Shown: positions 1 through 10,044, numbered from the stretch's first letter. The stretch: DNA of 64,000 nt from Lacrimispora xylanisolvens (GCA_017084465.1 CP070896.1:3957501-4021500); one strand, 5' to 3'. Notes: a model not told the origin generated them from the sequence alone. Numbers and translations are program-made.

Positions 1-1466
1 GTAAGCTCTATTCCTGTCTGTTTTACATACTCATTTACGGTTGATACAGTAACAACATTTTCCTCGGAATGATGGGCTACATTGGAAATGGAAGCATTTA
101 GTTCCTCAACGGTAGCTGCCTGCTCTGTTGTACCGGAAGCTAAAAGCTGGGCTCCGGAGGAGATCTGGTCTGCTCCGCTTGAGATCTGATTAATGGAGCT
201 TCTGAAATTACCGAAAATGGTATTTAAATTGGTAATAATTCCATTTATCGAAGTTTTAAGCAGTATAAAATCTGCTTTGTATTCCGATTCAATGGTTAAA
301 GTACAGTCTCCTTTTTCCACACCGTCTAAAACAGTTGTGGCATCATTGATGATGGATCGGAGAGAAGAAACGGTATACTTTAAGGATTTGGAAAGAGTGC
401 CGATCTCATCCTCGCTTACATACTCCGGAACTTCAGAGTGAAGATCTCCCTGAGAGAGTAGTTCCAGTCTGTCCACCATTTTAATGATGGGGTTAACGAT
501 AGGAGAGGCAATCCTTACTGCACTGATCAAAGCAATTATTAGAAATACAGCTACGAAAAGTGCCATAACAATAAGTGAGAGATAGAAACCTCCCATAAGC
601 TCAGAGGTTTTCGCTGAAACTCCCAAAGACCAGCCGTCTGTATTAGGAATAGGGGTATAGCCAACGGTAAGGTAATTTCCTTTATATTGAATGGACTCAA
701 TACTGGATTTACCTGCTGTCATGTTCTGCACCATTTTCCCAGCCTGTGAAACGGATGAATCTGTTTTGGCAGCTTCGATGTAATTTAACTGCTGGTTCAC
801 ATTATCCTGATTCTTATGAGCCACAACGGTTCCTGTTTTATCCACGATAAAACCGTAGCCTGATTTTCCCAGGGAAATGTCATTGATCATTTTGCTGAAA
901 GAGTCACAGGAAAGCCTTGCAAATACGATGCCTTTGCTTCCATCGCCATTTACAGGCGCTGAGAGAATCATAATCATTGTATTGGTTGTCTTACTTAAAA
1001 GGGGAGAGGAGATATAGGTTTCCCCGTTTGTAGACTTCTGAAAATATTCCCTGTCTTTGACGTCGGTTCCGTCGGAGGTAATACCCTGGGTGTTACAAAC
1101 CACTATGGAATCAAATCCGTACTCCTTCGCCAGCTGGGTCAGGTTCTTCTGAAGCTGTTCCGATGAACCGGATGAGTTCCCGATTCTGTTATCTTTTGAG
1201 ATTGATTCTATCTTAGTCTTATAGATAAGAATGGCATTCTCTACAGAGTGGCTGTATGCGTTGGTGTTTTCCTGGATTCTGAGCTGCATGTTATTCCTTG
1301 CATCCCGATAGATAATAATGGAATTGACGGTACCGAAAAGTAATGTGATGACTGTTGACAATGCTGCGATACTGATTTGAAGCTTGCGTTTGATTGATTT
1401 TTTACTCATGATTTTACCCATCTGCTTTTTGGTGTCCTGATTGGGCATTTGTTTTTCCTGCGACAT
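1..1466 (-). CDS. Methyl-accepting chemotaxis protein (3' end outside window)
   Basis: Transmembrane chemoreceptor that would signal to CheA/CheW. Reading the minus strand from ATG at 1466 (AGGAG seven bases upstream) gives about 488 residues without interruption. A basic N-terminus is followed by a membrane segment (about residues 28-50), a large extracytoplasmic region of dCache type containing GYGFIVDKTGTVVAHKN, a second membrane segment, a HAMP linker and the start of the methyl-accepting coiled coil with the SGAQLLASGTTEQAATVEE methylation region. The conserved signalling hairpin tip lies beyond base 1. The ligand cannot be predicted. It is a monocistronic gene convergent with nothing visible here; argG lies upstream on the same strand. 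Confidence 0.88.
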   Translation of the reverse strand, partial: MSQEKQMPNQDTKKQMGKIMSKKSIKRKLQISIAALSTVITLLFGTVNSIIIYRDARNNMQLRIQENTNAYSHSVENAILIYKTKIESISKDNRIGNSSGSSEQLQKNLTQLAKEYGFDSIVVCNTQGITSDGTDVKDREYFQKSTNGETYISSPLLSKTTNTMIMILSAPVNGDGSKGIVFARLSCDSFSKMINDISLGKSGYGFIVDKTGTVVAHKNQDNVNQQLNYIEAAKTDSSVSQAGKMVQNMTAGKSSIESIQYKGNYLTVGYTPIPNTDGWSLGVSAKTSELMGGFYLSLIVMALFVAVFLIIALISAVRIASPIVNPIIKMVDRLELLSQGDLHSEVPEYVSEDEIGTLSKSLKYTVSSLRSIINDATTVLDGVEKGDCTLTIESEYKADFILLKTSINGIITNLNTIFGNFRSSINQISSGADQISSGAQLLASGTTEQAATVEELNASISNVAHHSEENVVTVSTVNEYVKQTGIEL

Positions 1467-1657
1467 TTTTTTCTCCTGGTTTGGTTTTATTCTTTTTACT
1501 ATTCTGCTAAAATTTCCTGTTATGTAATCAGAGCAATTATAAATCAACGGTATCGGGCTGTCAATTGTACAGGAGAAGAAAATAAAGTTTAAACATTATG
1601 TAGGATTTTCCATGGGTTCATACCCGATTATTGTGAATAATGATCTGATTTCAGACA

Positions 1658-1708
1658 GAAAAACAGGAATTGGGACTGAATTTCAGTATCCTCAATTCCT
1701 GTTTTATT
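1658..1708 (-). terminator. Rho-independent terminator after argG
   Basis: Inverted repeat AACAGGAATTG ... CAATTCCTGTT with A-tract and T-tract on either side, ten bases downstream of the argG stop. The symmetric A/T tracts would let it work on either strand, but only argG (minus) reads into it. Confidence 0.8.
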
Positions 1709-1717
1709 TAGAAATGA

Positions 1718-2935
1718 TTATTTTTTAAGTTCCTGCATCTTCATGGCACGAACCTTTAACGGAAGACCGAAAAGTGTGATGAAGCCTTCTGCGTCGTGAT
1801 GATCATAGAGATCACCAGTGGTGAAGGAAGCAAGAGATTCGCTGTATAAGGAGTAAGGGGAAGTGGTTCCTGCTTTGATGATGTTGCCCTTATAAAGTTT
1901 GAACTTTACTTCTCCGGTTACATATTCCTGTGTGGAAGTAACAAATGCCTGAACTGCTTCACGAAGGGGTGTAAACCATTTACCTTCGTATACGATCTGC
2001 GCAAATTTGTTACCCATATCTTTTTTAACTTCCATGGTAGCGCGGTCTAATACCAGCTCTTCCAGCTGCTGATGTGCTTCTAAGAGAATGGTTCCGCCTG
2101 GTGTTTCATAAACGCCTCTGGATTTCATGCCTACTACACGGTTTTCCACGATATCCACAATGCCGATGCCGTGCTTACCGCCAAGCTCATTTAACTTTGT
2201 AATAATATCGGAAACCTTCATGGCTTCTCCGTTTACGCTGACAGGAATGCCTTTTTCAAAGGTCATAGTTACGTATTCCCCTTCATCAGGAGCCTTTTCA
2301 GGAGAAACGCCAAGTACCAGAAGATGATCGTAATTTGGCTCATTCGCCGGATCTTCCAGCTCTAAGCCCTCATGGCTGATGTGCCATAAATTGCGGTCAC
2401 GGCTGTAGCTGTTATTTGCTGAGAACGGAAGGTCGATTCCGTGCTGTTTGCAGTATTCAATCTCATCTTCACGGGACTGCATGGTCCATACATCAGTCAT
2501 ACGCCATGGAGCGATGATTTTTAAATCAGGAGCAAGAGCCTTGATACCAAGTTCGAAACGGATCTGGTCGTTGCCCTTACCGGTTGCTCCGTGGCAGATG
2601 GCAGTAGCGCCTTCCTTCCTTGCGATCTCAACCAGTCTTTTTGCAATGGCAGGACGAGCCATGGAAGTACCCAGAAGATACTTATTCTCATAAATTGCAT
2701 TAGCCTGTACACATGGAATAATGTAGTTGTCGCAGAAGTCATCTACCAGATCTTCTATATATAATTTGGAAGCGCCGGATAATTTGGCTCTCTCCTCAAG
2801 ACCATCAAGTTCATTGCCCTGTCCGCAGTCGATGCAGCAGCAAACTACATCATAATCAAAATTTTCCTTTAACCATGGAATAATGGCAGTGGTGTCAAGT
2901 CCGCCGGAATAGGCTAAAATTACTTTCTCTTTCAT
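1718..2935 (-). CDS. argG: Argininosuccinate synthase
   Basis: Joins citrulline and aspartate, using ATP, to form argininosuccinate in arginine synthesis. The 405-residue product matches the family length. The N-terminal PP-loop AYSGGLDTT is at residues 7-15, followed by the ATP/citrulline-binding segments [15 protein letters not shown] and [15 protein letters not shown]. The start is ATG at 2935, preceded by AGAGGAGG; a longer in-frame reading to 2998 has no ribosome site and is rejected. It is divergent from argC, and the two promoters lie back to back in a 220-base gap, so joint control by an ArgR/AhrC repressor is likely. It is intact in this sequence, unlike the other arg genes. Confidence 0.97.
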   Translation of the reverse strand: MKEKVILAYSGGLDTTAIIPWLKENFDYDVVCCCIDCGQGNELDGLEERAKLSGASKLYIEDLVDDFCDNYIIPCVQANAIYENKYLLGTSMARPAIAKRLVEIARKEGATAICHGATGKGNDQIRFELGIKALAPDLKIIAPWRMTDVWTMQSREDEIEYCKQHGIDLPFSANNSYSRDRNLWHISHEGLELEDPANEPNYDHLLVLGVSPEKAPDEGEYVTMTFEKGIPVSVNGEAMKVSDIITKLNELGGKHGIGIVDIVENRVVGMKSRGVYETPGGTILLEAHQQLEELVLDRATMEVKKDMGNKFAQIVYEGKWFTPLREAVQAFVTSTQEYVTGEVKFKLYKGNIIKAGTTSPYSLYSESLASFTTGDLYDHHDAEGFITLFGLPLKVRAMKMQELKK

Positions 2936-2986
2936 ATATGATTCCTCCTCTATGGTTTCTGTATATTCTCTTTTTGAACTTACATA

Positions 2987-3015
2987 AATATACAACAAAA
3001 CTAGGGAAAATGCAA
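2987..3015 (-). promoter_or_regulatory. argG sigma-A promoter
   Basis: On the minus strand, TTGCAT (3015-3010) and TATATT (2992-2987) are separated by exactly 17 bases, about 50 bases upstream of the argG start. The adjoining TATATTTATGTAAG resembles an ARG box half-site, so an arginine repressor may bind over the -10 element. Confidence 0.65.
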
Positions 3016-3042
3016 GGGTAAAATGAAAAATATAAAAACATC

Positions 3043-3071
3043 TTGCATAATATACAAAAGAGATGTATAAT
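3043..3071 (+). promoter_or_regulatory. argC operon promoter with ARG-box-like sequence
   Basis: TTGCAT (3043-3048), a 17-base spacer and a perfect TATAAT (3066-3071) lie about 90 bases upstream of argC. TGCATAATATAC and TGTATAATTATG across the promoter resemble the AT-rich ARG box bound by ArgR/AhrC. The promoter is seen; the operator is inferred from resemblance and context. Confidence 0.7.
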
Positions 3072-3159
3072 TATGAAAATCCTGAAGGGAATGATAAAAC
3101 GCTCATGAATGGAGAGCGCAGGGCCGATACAAAATAGAGAATGCAAAGGAGCGATGACG

Positions 3160-4199
3160 ATGATTAAAGCAGGAATTATAGGATCAACCGGATATGCAGG
3201 CGGTGAGCTGGCAAGACTTTTACTCCAGAGAGATGACGTGGAGATTAAGTGGTACGGATCGAAAAACTATGTGGACCAGAAATACGCTTCCATTTATCAG
3301 AATATGTTTGAAATCGTCAGCGATTCCTGCATGGATGATAATATAGAAGCATTGGCAGAGAAAGTGGATGTGATTTTCACAGCAACACCCCAGGGTTTTC
3401 TGGCCTCCGCTTTAAATGACCGTATTTTATCACAGACTAAAGTGATTGATTTAAGTGCGGATTTCCGGATTCAGGATGTGAATATCTATGAAGAGTGGTA
3501 TCAGATCCAGCATAAATCTCCTCAATATATAAAGGAAGCGGTATACGGACTTCCGGAAATCAACAGGGAGAAGATTAAAATGCAAGGCTGATAGCCAATC
3601 CGGGCTGTTATCCCACCTGTTCGGAGCTTTCCATTTATCCTCTGGTAAAAGAAGGCCTGATTGATACTGATACAATTATTATCGATGCAAAATCAGGAAC
3701 GTCCGGAGCAGGAAGAGGAGCAAAGGTTGACAATCTTTACTGTGAAGTAAATGAGAACATCAAAGCTTACGGAGTCGGTGTACACAGACATACGCCTGAG
3801 ATTGAAGAGCAGCTTTCTTACGGAGCAGGAAAACCGGTAACCATCAGTTTCACACCTCACCTGGTTCCCATGAACAGAGGAATTCTCATAACTGCTTATG
3901 CTTCCTTAACCAGTAAGGTTTCTTATGAAGAAGTAAAGGCTGTTTATGATAAATATTATGGAAAAGAATTCTTTGTCCGGGTTCTTGAAAAAGATGTGAC
4001 ACCTCAGACAAAATGGGTGGAAGGAAGCAACTTTGTTGATGTGAATTTCAAGATCGATCCAAGAACCAACCGCATTGTGATGATGGGAGCCATGGATAAT
4101 CTGGTTAAGGGAGCCGCCGGGCAGGCAGTCCAGAACATGAATCTTTTATTCGGACTGGAGGAAAACAAGGGACTGAAGCTGATTCCCATGTTTCCCTAG
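3160..4199 (+). CDS. argC: N-acetyl-gamma-glutamyl-phosphate reductase (frameshifted in this sequence)
   Basis: NADPH-dependent third step of arginine synthesis, reducing N-acetylglutamyl phosphate to the semialdehyde. The Rossmann motif GSTGYAGGEL is near the N-terminus; the catalytic Cys lies in ANPGCYPT just after the break, and the dimerisation domain has HRHTPEIEEQL and TPHLVPMNRG. The frame breaks at the A run 3577-3580: adding one A restores KNARLIANPGC and a 346-residue protein of normal length, so I regard it as functional with a sequencing error. Start ATG 3160 is chosen over 3154 because AAGGAG sits at the right distance. First gene of the argC-GNAT-argJ-argB-argD operon. Confidence 0.93.
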
Positions 4200-4228
4200 A
4201 TGTTGAAATAACCGTAAAGGAAAAAAGA

Positions 4229-4675
4229 ATGATAATACGATCAATGACAATCGATGATTATGACCAGGTATATGCACTATGGTCAGGAATTAAGGGATTC
4301 GGTATCCGTGCTGTTGATGATTCGCAGGAAGGGATCAGCCGTTTTCTTCAGAGAAATCCGGGTCTGAGTGTGGTTGCAGAAGATAACAAAGCGATTATAG
4401 GTTCTATTTTATGCGGTCACGACGGGCGCAGGGGAACGTTATACCATGTGTGCGTAGCAGAAAACTACAGAAAGCATGGAGTCGGTCGTGAAATGGTCTC
4501 GGAAGCCGTCAGCCGATTGAAAAAAGAGGGAATTAATAAAGTCAATTTAATTGCCTTTTGTAGTAACCTTTTGGGAAATAATTTCTGGCGGAAGGAAAAA
4601 TTCACATTCCGTGATGATTTAAATTACTATGATTTAGCCATCAGTGAGGAAAACAAAACTGATTTTGTAAGCTGA
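4229..4675 (+). CDS. GNAT-family N-acetyltransferase inside the arg operon
   Basis: A 148-residue single-domain GNAT. The acetyl-CoA-binding segment is VAENYRKHGVGREMV (the R/Q-x-x-G-x-G/A pattern), with the C-terminal NFWRKEKFTFRDDLNYYD typical of small YpeA-like enzymes. It sits 29 bases after argC and 37 before argJ, within the arginine operon. Position suggests acetylation of glutamate or a related amine, which would be anaplerotic to ArgJ, but substrate identity is inference; a general protein or small-molecule acetyltransferase is the alternative. Confidence 0.8.
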   Translation: MIIRSMTIDDYDQVYALWSGIKGFGIRAVDDSQEGISRFLQRNPGLSVVAEDNKAIIGSILCGHDGRRGTLYHVCVAENYRKHGVGREMVSEAVSRLKKEGINKVNLIAFCSNLLGNNFWRKEKFTFRDDLNYYDLAISEENKTDFVS

Positions 4676-4712
4676 CCGGATACTATGACAGAAAACAGGG
4701 AGGAAATATATT

Positions 4713-5938
4713 ATGAAGCAGATAAGCGGAGGAGTAACAGCAGCAAAGGGATTTAAAGCTGCATCAACAGCGGCAGGCATTAAATATAAAAACAACCGGA
4801 AAGATATGGCGATGATTTACAGTGAGGTTCCATGCAAGGCAGCAGGTACATTTACGACCAATATCGTAAAAGCAGCCCCGGTTAAGTGGGATAAAGAGAT
4901 CGTGACCAGTTCTCCCTTTGCACAGGCAGTCGTGGTAAATGCAGGAATTGCCAATGCATGTACCGGAGAAGAAGGATTCTCCTACTGCAGCCAGACGGCA
5001 AAGGCTGTTTCCCAGTGCCTTTCCATCCCGGAAGAATCTGTTCTGGTGGCTTCTACCGGAGTCATCGGAATGCAGCTTCCCATTGACCGCATCACAGCGG
5101 GGGTAAAGGCAATGTCTGTTATCCTGGACGGCAGCGAGGAGAGCGGAACCGCTGCAGCACAGGCGATTATGACAACCGATACAGTAAAAAAGGAAGTGGC
5201 TGTTCAGTTTGAGGCAGGCGGTGCTACCATCACCATCGGAGGCATGTGCAAGGGTTCCGGAATGATTCACCCTGATATGTGTACCATGTTAAGCTTTGTT
5301 ACTACGGATGCAGCCATTTCCAAAGAACTGCTTCAGGAAGCATTAAGGGAAGATATCAAGGATACCTACAATATGATTTCCGTTGACGGAGATACGTCCA
5401 CCAACGATACCGTTCTTCTTCTGGCAAATGGAATGGCTGGAAATAAAGAAATTACAGAAAAAATGAAGATTATCAGTTATTTATCAAGGCACTTAACTTC
5501 ATCAATGAAACTCTGGCAAAAAAGATGGCAGGGGACGGAGAAGGCTGCACTGCTTTATTTGAAGTGAAGATTATTGGTGCAGAAACAAAGGCACAGGCTG
5601 TAACATTATCAAAATCAGTGATTACCTCCAGTCTGACAAAAGCAGCCATTTTTGGTCACGATGCCAACTGGGGACGTATTCTTTGTGCTATGGGATACTC
5701 CGGCGCTTCCTTTGACCCGGAAAAAGTTGATCTGTATTTTGAAAGCGCGGCAGGAAAGCTTCAGATTATTGAAAATGGCGTGGCACTTCCCTACAGTGAG
5801 GAAGAGGCGACCAAGATATTATCGGAGCCGGAAGTGACAGCCATTGCCGACATTAAAATGGGAAATGCATCTGTAACGGCCTGGGGCTGTGACCTGACCT
5901 TTGACTATGTGAAAATCAACGCAGATTACCGCTCATAA
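4713..5938 (+). CDS. argJ: Glutamate N-acetyltransferase / amino-acid acetyltransferase (frameshifted in this sequence)
   Basis: Transfers acetyl from N-acetylornithine to glutamate (and possibly from acetyl-CoA), giving the cyclic pathway. ArgJ is an Ntn-type enzyme that cleaves itself before a nucleophilic Thr. That site reads [16 protein letters not shown] here, so the Thr is preceded by Cys where Ala is usual. C-terminal landmarks are [13 protein letters not shown] and [18 protein letters not shown]. The frame is lost at the A run 5458-5463; one extra A restores [19 protein letters not shown] and a 408-residue protein of normal length. Ribosome site GGGAGG is before ATG 4713. Confidence 0.92.
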
Positions 5939-5978
5939 TTATTTCAGGGCAGATCATAAGAAGGAGAGGAAACAAAAA

Positions 5979-6875
5979 ATGATACTGGATCAGAGCATTA
6001 TGCAAAAAGCTGAAGTGTTAATTGAAGCACTTCCTTATATACAGAGGTTTAACCGTAAAACGATTGTGGTAAAATACGGCGGAAGCGCCATGGTAGATGA
6101 GGAACTGAAAAAGCAGGTAATTCAGGACGTGGTACTTCTAAAGCTGGTAGGATTTAAGCCCATTATTGTTCACGGCGGCGGAAAAGAGATCAGCAGATGG
6201 GTGGAGAAAACCGGTATGGAGCCACATTTTGTCAATGGTTTACGGGTTACGGATGATGCCACTATGGAAATTGCAGAAATGGTATTAAACCGGGTGAACA
6301 AAAGTCTGGTTCAGCTTGTCAATGAGCTTGGAGTTAAGGCTGTGGGAATCAGCGGAAAAGACGGTATGATGTTAAAGTGCCAGAAGCGGTATTCTAACGG
6401 AGAAGACATCGGTTTTGTAGGCGACATCACAGAGGTGGATACCCAGATCATCAACGATCTTTTGGAAAAGGATTTTCTTCCCATCATCTGTCCGGTAGGA
6501 TTTGATGAGGACTTTAAAACCTATAACATCAATGCAGACGATGCGGCCTGTGCCATTGCAACAGCCATGGAGGCAGAGAAACTGGCTTTTTTGACTGATG
6601 TGGAGGGCGTTTACCGGGACTTTCAGGATAAGGATTCTTTAATTTCTGAAATGTCCATTGAAGAGGCTCAGGAGTTCGTCAGCGGAGGAACTCTTGGAGG
6701 CGGAATGCTCCCCAAACTTCAAAACTGCATTGATGCCATGAATCAGGGGGTGTCCAGAGTACATATTATGGACGGAAGAATTCCCCACTGTCTGCTGCTT
6801 GAGATCTTCACCAATCGAGGAATCGGAACTGCAATCGTAAGCCCGGGAGAGGAGCGTTTTTATCATGCTGAATAA
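5979..6875 (+). CDS. argB: N-acetylglutamate kinase
   Basis: Phosphorylates N-acetylglutamate, the second step of the pathway. The 298-residue amino-acid-kinase fold carries VVKYGGSAM near residue 30, [11 protein letters not shown] near 60, [10 protein letters not shown] near 185 and [13 protein letters not shown] near 230. It starts at ATG 5979 after AAGGAGAGG and overlaps argD by 11 bases, pointing to translational coupling. The extended N-terminal helix ([16 protein letters not shown]) is the type associated with arginine-inhibited hexameric NAGKs, so feedback inhibition is plausible. Intact. Confidence 0.97.
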   Translation: MILDQSIMQKAEVLIEALPYIQRFNRKTIVVKYGGSAMVDEELKKQVIQDVVLLKLVGFKPIIVHGGGKEISRWVEKTGMEPHFVNGLRVTDDATMEIAEMVLNRVNKSLVQLVNELGVKAVGISGKDGMMLKCQKRYSNGEDIGFVGDITEVDTQIINDLLEKDFLPIICPVGFDEDFKTYNINADDAACAIATAMEAEKLAFLTDVEGVYRDFQDKDSLISEMSIEEAQEFVSGGTLGGGMLPKLQNCIDAMNQGVSRVHIMDGRIPHCLLLEIFTNRGIGTAIVSPGEERFYHAE

Positions 6876-8064
6876 ACAGGAGTATATCGATAAGGCGGAA
6901 TCAGAAATTTATAAGACCTATAACCGTTTTCCAGTTGTCTTTGACCATGGGGACGGAGTACGGCTTTATGATACAGACGGAAATGAGTACCTGGATTTCT
7001 ATGCCGGAATTGCAGTAAATGGTCTGGGTTATAATGATGCGGAATTTAATGAGGCAGTAAAGGCTCAGGTAGATAAACTGCTTCACATTTCCAATCTCTA
7101 TTACAATGTACCCTCTGTAGAGGCGGCAGAACTGCTTTTAAAGGCATCTCAGATGGATAAAGTGTTTTCACCAACAGCGGAACGGAAGCCATTGAGGGAG
7201 CTTTAAAAATAGCCAGAAGATACGCTTATAACAAAGACGGCGGTCATGACCACGAAATCATTGCCATGAATCATTCCTTTCACGGAAGAAGCCTTGGAGC
7301 ACTTTCTGTAACTGGAAATGATCATTATCAGGAGCCGTTTAAACCCTTAATTCCCGGAATTAAGTTTGCCGATTTCAATGATTTAGAAAGTGTAAAGGCT
7401 GTTGTAAATGAAAAAACCTGCGCTATTATTATGGAAACTGTTCAGGGAGAAGGCGGAATTTATCCTGCAACCCAGGAATTTTTATCTGGAGTAAGAGAAT
7501 TTTGTGATAAAAATGATATTCTGTTAATCCTTGATGAGATCCAGTGCGGAATGGGGCGCACAGGCTCTATGTTTGCCTGGCAGCAATACGGGGTGAAACC
7601 CGATGTGATGACAGTTGCAAAGGCACTGGGGAACGGAGTTCCCATTGGGGCATTTCTGGCGTCTGGGAAAGCAGCCACGGCTATGGTTCCGGGGGGATCA
7701 TGGAACTACTTACGGAGGAAATCCGTTCGTGACTGCTGCAGCATATAAGGTATTGGAATTGTTTGAGAAACGGGATATTGTGAATCATGTAAAGGAAATG
7801 GGAGATTATCTGACTAAGAAGCTTGAAAAGCTGAAAGACAAATATGACATTATTATAGCTAGAAGGGGACTGGGCCTTATTCAGGGATTGGAATTTACGG
7901 TACCGGTTTCCTCTATTATCAGTCAGACACTCACGGAGCAGAAGCTGGTTATAATCAGTGCCGGCACTAATATAATACGATTTGTCCCCCCTCTGGTGAT
8001 TGAAAAAGAACATGTGGACGAGATGGTGGAAAAACTGTCTGCAGTGCTGGATCAGCAAAAATAA
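6865..8064 (+). CDS. argD: Acetylornithine aminotransferase (two frameshifts in this sequence)
   Basis: PLP-dependent transaminase making N-acetylornithine. Three reading frames join into one 399-residue product of family length. Breaks are at the T run 7164-7167 (one T missing, restoring [16 protein letters not shown]) and the G run 7691-7696 (one G too many, restoring [15 protein letters not shown]). The PLP lysine lies in [12 protein letters not shown] and the Asp/Gln pair in [14 protein letters not shown]. Both breaks are homopolymer indels, so sequencing error is preferred over pseudogenisation. Last gene of the operon, followed at once by a strong terminator. Confidence 0.93.
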
Positions 8065-8070
8065 GAATGT

Positions 8071-8107
8071 GGAGTGTCCGATTGTGCCAATCGGATGCTC
8101 TTTTTTG
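8071..8107 (+). terminator. Rho-independent terminator of the arg operon
   Basis: GAGTGTCCGATTG / CAATCGGATGCTC hairpin with a three-base loop followed by TTTTTT, seven bases after the argD stop. Confidence 0.9.
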
Positions 8108-8197
8108 CTTTATATGAAAGTACTTCTGTGTGAATTATCTTAGGCTTGTGGTCTATTAATACTAACTTAAATATACATATTTACACGTATAGACTTG

Positions 8198-8226
8198 TTG
8201 ACACACGTACTAATACGTGCTATACT
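8198..8226 (+). promoter_or_regulatory. hicAB promoter with palindromic operator in the spacer
   Basis: TTGACA (8198-8203), a 17-base spacer and TATACT (8221-8226). The spacer holds the perfect inverted repeat CACGTA-CTAA-TACGTG (8204-8219), ideally placed for HicB autorepression. Confidence 0.8.
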
Positions 8227-8254
8227 CAAAGCATGATAAGGAAAGGAGAAAAAT

Positions 8255-8443
8255 ATGCCAATGACGCCGAAACAGATGATAAAGCTGCTTAAGCAGAATG
8301 GTTTTCGCGAAGTACGGCAAGTTGGTTCTCATATCACTTTAGAGAATTCGGTTACCGGAAAGATTACCACGGTTCCTTATCACTGCAAAGACCTAAAAAA
8401 AGGTACTGAGCAAGTAATACTTAAACAGGCGGGGCTAAAATAG
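8255..8443 (+). CDS. hicA: HicA mRNA interferase toxin
   Basis: A 62-residue dsRBD-like toxin of type II system HicAB, which cleaves mRNA. It shows the standard layout: MTPKQMIKLLKQNGF, the strand GSHITLEN carrying the catalytic His, then TVPYHCKDLKKGTEQVILKQAGL. GGAGA precedes ATG 8255. The antitoxin gene follows 30 bases later. The toxin-first order is usual for HicAB. Intact. Confidence 0.93.
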   Translation: MPMTPKQMIKLLKQNGFREVRQVGSHITLENSVTGKITTVPYHCKDLKKGTEQVILKQAGLK

Positions 8444-8473
8444 CCCCTGCCTTTCCTGAATAGAGGAGGTAAT

Positions 8474-8872
8474 ATGAACGGACGTATGTTTTATCCAGCA
8501 ATTTTCCAACCAGAAGAAGAAGGCGGATTTAGTATTTATTTTCCAGACGTAGATGGTTGTATTACACAAGGAGATAACATGAATGAAAGTTATGAAATGG
8601 CTTTCGATGCTTTAGGTAATATGCTGTCTTATCTTGAGGAGTCAGGAAAAGAGATTCCTATTCCATCTGAACCACAGACAATTCAGCTTGTTAAAGATCA
8701 ATTCTTAGTCGTAATTGAATTTAACATGTTAGAGTATAAGAAAAAGAATGATTCAAGAGCAGTTAAGAAAACATTAACGATTCCTTCCTGGTTAAATGAA
8801 TTGGCAATTCGACAAAATATTAATTTTTCACAAGTGTTACAGGAAGCATTAATGTCAAGATTGAAACAGTGA
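8474..8872 (+). CDS. hicB: HicB antitoxin
   Basis: A 132-residue antitoxin. The N-terminal partially degraded RNase-H-like fold has FYPAIFQPEEEGGFSIYFPDVDGCITQGD, quoted here only for its FPDVDGCITQGD core, followed by a helix AFDALGNMLSYLEE. The C-terminus (LTIPSWLNELAIRQNINFSQ) is a ribbon-helix-helix DNA-binding segment. It neutralises HicA and is expected to bind the palindrome in the hicAB promoter. Strong site GAGGAGG before ATG 8474. Confidence 0.92.
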   Translation: MNGRMFYPAIFQPEEEGGFSIYFPDVDGCITQGDNMNESYEMAFDALGNMLSYLEESGKEIPIPSEPQTIQLVKDQFLVVIEFNMLEYKKKNDSRAVKKTLTIPSWLNELAIRQNINFSQVLQEALMSRLKQ

Positions 8873-8889
8873 TTTATAACACCTTTTTG

Positions 8890-8930
8890 AAAATACCTGT
8901 CGATGTTTGGTCGGTGGGTATTTTCTTATA
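8890..8930 (+). terminator. Terminator after hicB
   Basis: GAAAATACC ... GGGTATTTTC hairpin with a following T-rich stretch, about 20 bases after hicB. The rest of the gap to 9135 holds no recognisable gene or RNA. Confidence 0.65.
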
Positions 8931-9135
8931 GTATAATTTGACATTTGATGTGGTCAACCCCGACACTTTACCATTATTGAAATCGGATGATTGGAGAGCG
9001 AAGCTGAAGAATAATGTCCTGTAGATTCCAGTTCAAATTTATACGTAAAAGAAATCATTTTTGGAACAGCAGGTTTCACCTTTTTCCGTTACAATGAATC
9101 TACCACGTGGGAAATAAGAAAGGAGGCAGACGAAA

Positions 9136-10044
9136 GTGGAAGTAAATGACAGAATATCCATGGTTGCCGTTTTCATTGATAAGCACATAAAAGAGGAACT
9201 GACCATCCTCCAGCTGTCTGCCTGGGCGGGCTATTCCCCCGGCTATTTTACCAGATGTTTCAAGCAAAAATTTGGGATTTCTCCCATGGAATATGTAAAG
9301 CAGAGAAAGCTATTAACAGCTGCAAAAGAGATTGCAAATGGGAGGCGGATTCTTGATGCGGCGATGGACTACGGCTGGGAAACCCACAGTGGATTTACCA
9401 AATCTTTTACCTCTGTGTTTGGATATTCCCCTGTTTTACTGCGAGCCTTCTACGTTCGTGATGCCTCTGTGAAAGGAGACAGACAAATAATGGAAACATA
9501 TATAAAAACAACACAGGTCTATAAAGAACCCCAGGAGTTATGGCAGATTCTTTGCCACACATTAAAAGAAAACAAAACAGAGTATGATAACGAAAAATTA
9601 AATAAAATCTATGAATTGGCGAAGACTTTACATCAAGGGGAGAAAAGAAAATCCGGAGAGGAATATATTACCCATCCGCTAAATGTGGCAATCATTCTGG
9701 CGGATATGGGTGCCGATGAAAATACTGTCAGTGCCGGACTTCTCCATGACGTTTGGAGGGAAGAATATAAGGAGAAAATCGTTCAGGAGGCAGGTTCTGC
9801 AATAAGTGAGATTTTATTATCTTACGAAGAATTTGAGCATACCCATGAAAGTCCTGATGATAGGGGAGTTTTAGTAGCACTTTCAGACCGTCTTCATAAC
9901 ATGAGAACAATAGAATTTGTGGACCCGGCAACATGGAAAACCCGTGCAGAAGATACCTTACGGCTGTTTTCTCCCATTGCTTCAAAATGTGCCGATTTCA
10001 GACTGAGATCTGAGCTTGATGAACTTTCTATAAAGTTTCTATAA
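9136..10044 (+). CDS. AraC-type DNA-binding domain fused to a SpoT-like HD hydrolase
   Basis: A 302-residue two-domain protein. Residues 1-110 form two AraC helix-turn-helix units (LTILQLSAWAGYSPGYFTRC and the AraC signature region HSGFTKSFTSVFGYSP). Residues 145-302 resemble the (p)ppGpp hydrolase half of RelA/SpoT: KRKSGEEYITHPLNVA, the HD motif GLLHDVWREE and ALSDRLHNMRTI. No synthetase domain is present. A sensor domain, usual in AraC regulators, is replaced by the hydrolase, so it may couple transcription to an alarmone or other nucleotide; that role is inference. GTG start at 9136 after AGGAGG. Confidence 0.85.
   Translation: MEVNDRISMVAVFIDKHIKEELTILQLSAWAGYSPGYFTRCFKQKFGISPMEYVKQRKLLTAAKEIANGRRILDAAMDYGWETHSGFTKSFTSVFGYSPVLLRAFYVRDASVKGDRQIMETYIKTTQVYKEPQELWQILCHTLKENKTEYDNEKLNKIYELAKTLHQGEKRKSGEEYITHPLNVAIILADMGADENTVSAGLLHDVWREEYKEKIVQEAGSAISEILLSYEEFEHTHESPDDRGVLVALSDRLHNMRTIEFVDPATWKTRAEDTLRLFSPIASKCADFRLRSELDELSIKFL

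Noticed and set aside
2127..2693. Plus-strand open frames inside argG
   Set aside because: Antisense shadows of a well-conserved gene, with no ribosome sites.
7164..7696. Programmed frameshifting in argD and other housekeeping genes
   Set aside because: No slippery heptamer or downstream structure is shared; changes are simple run-length errors in unrelated genes.
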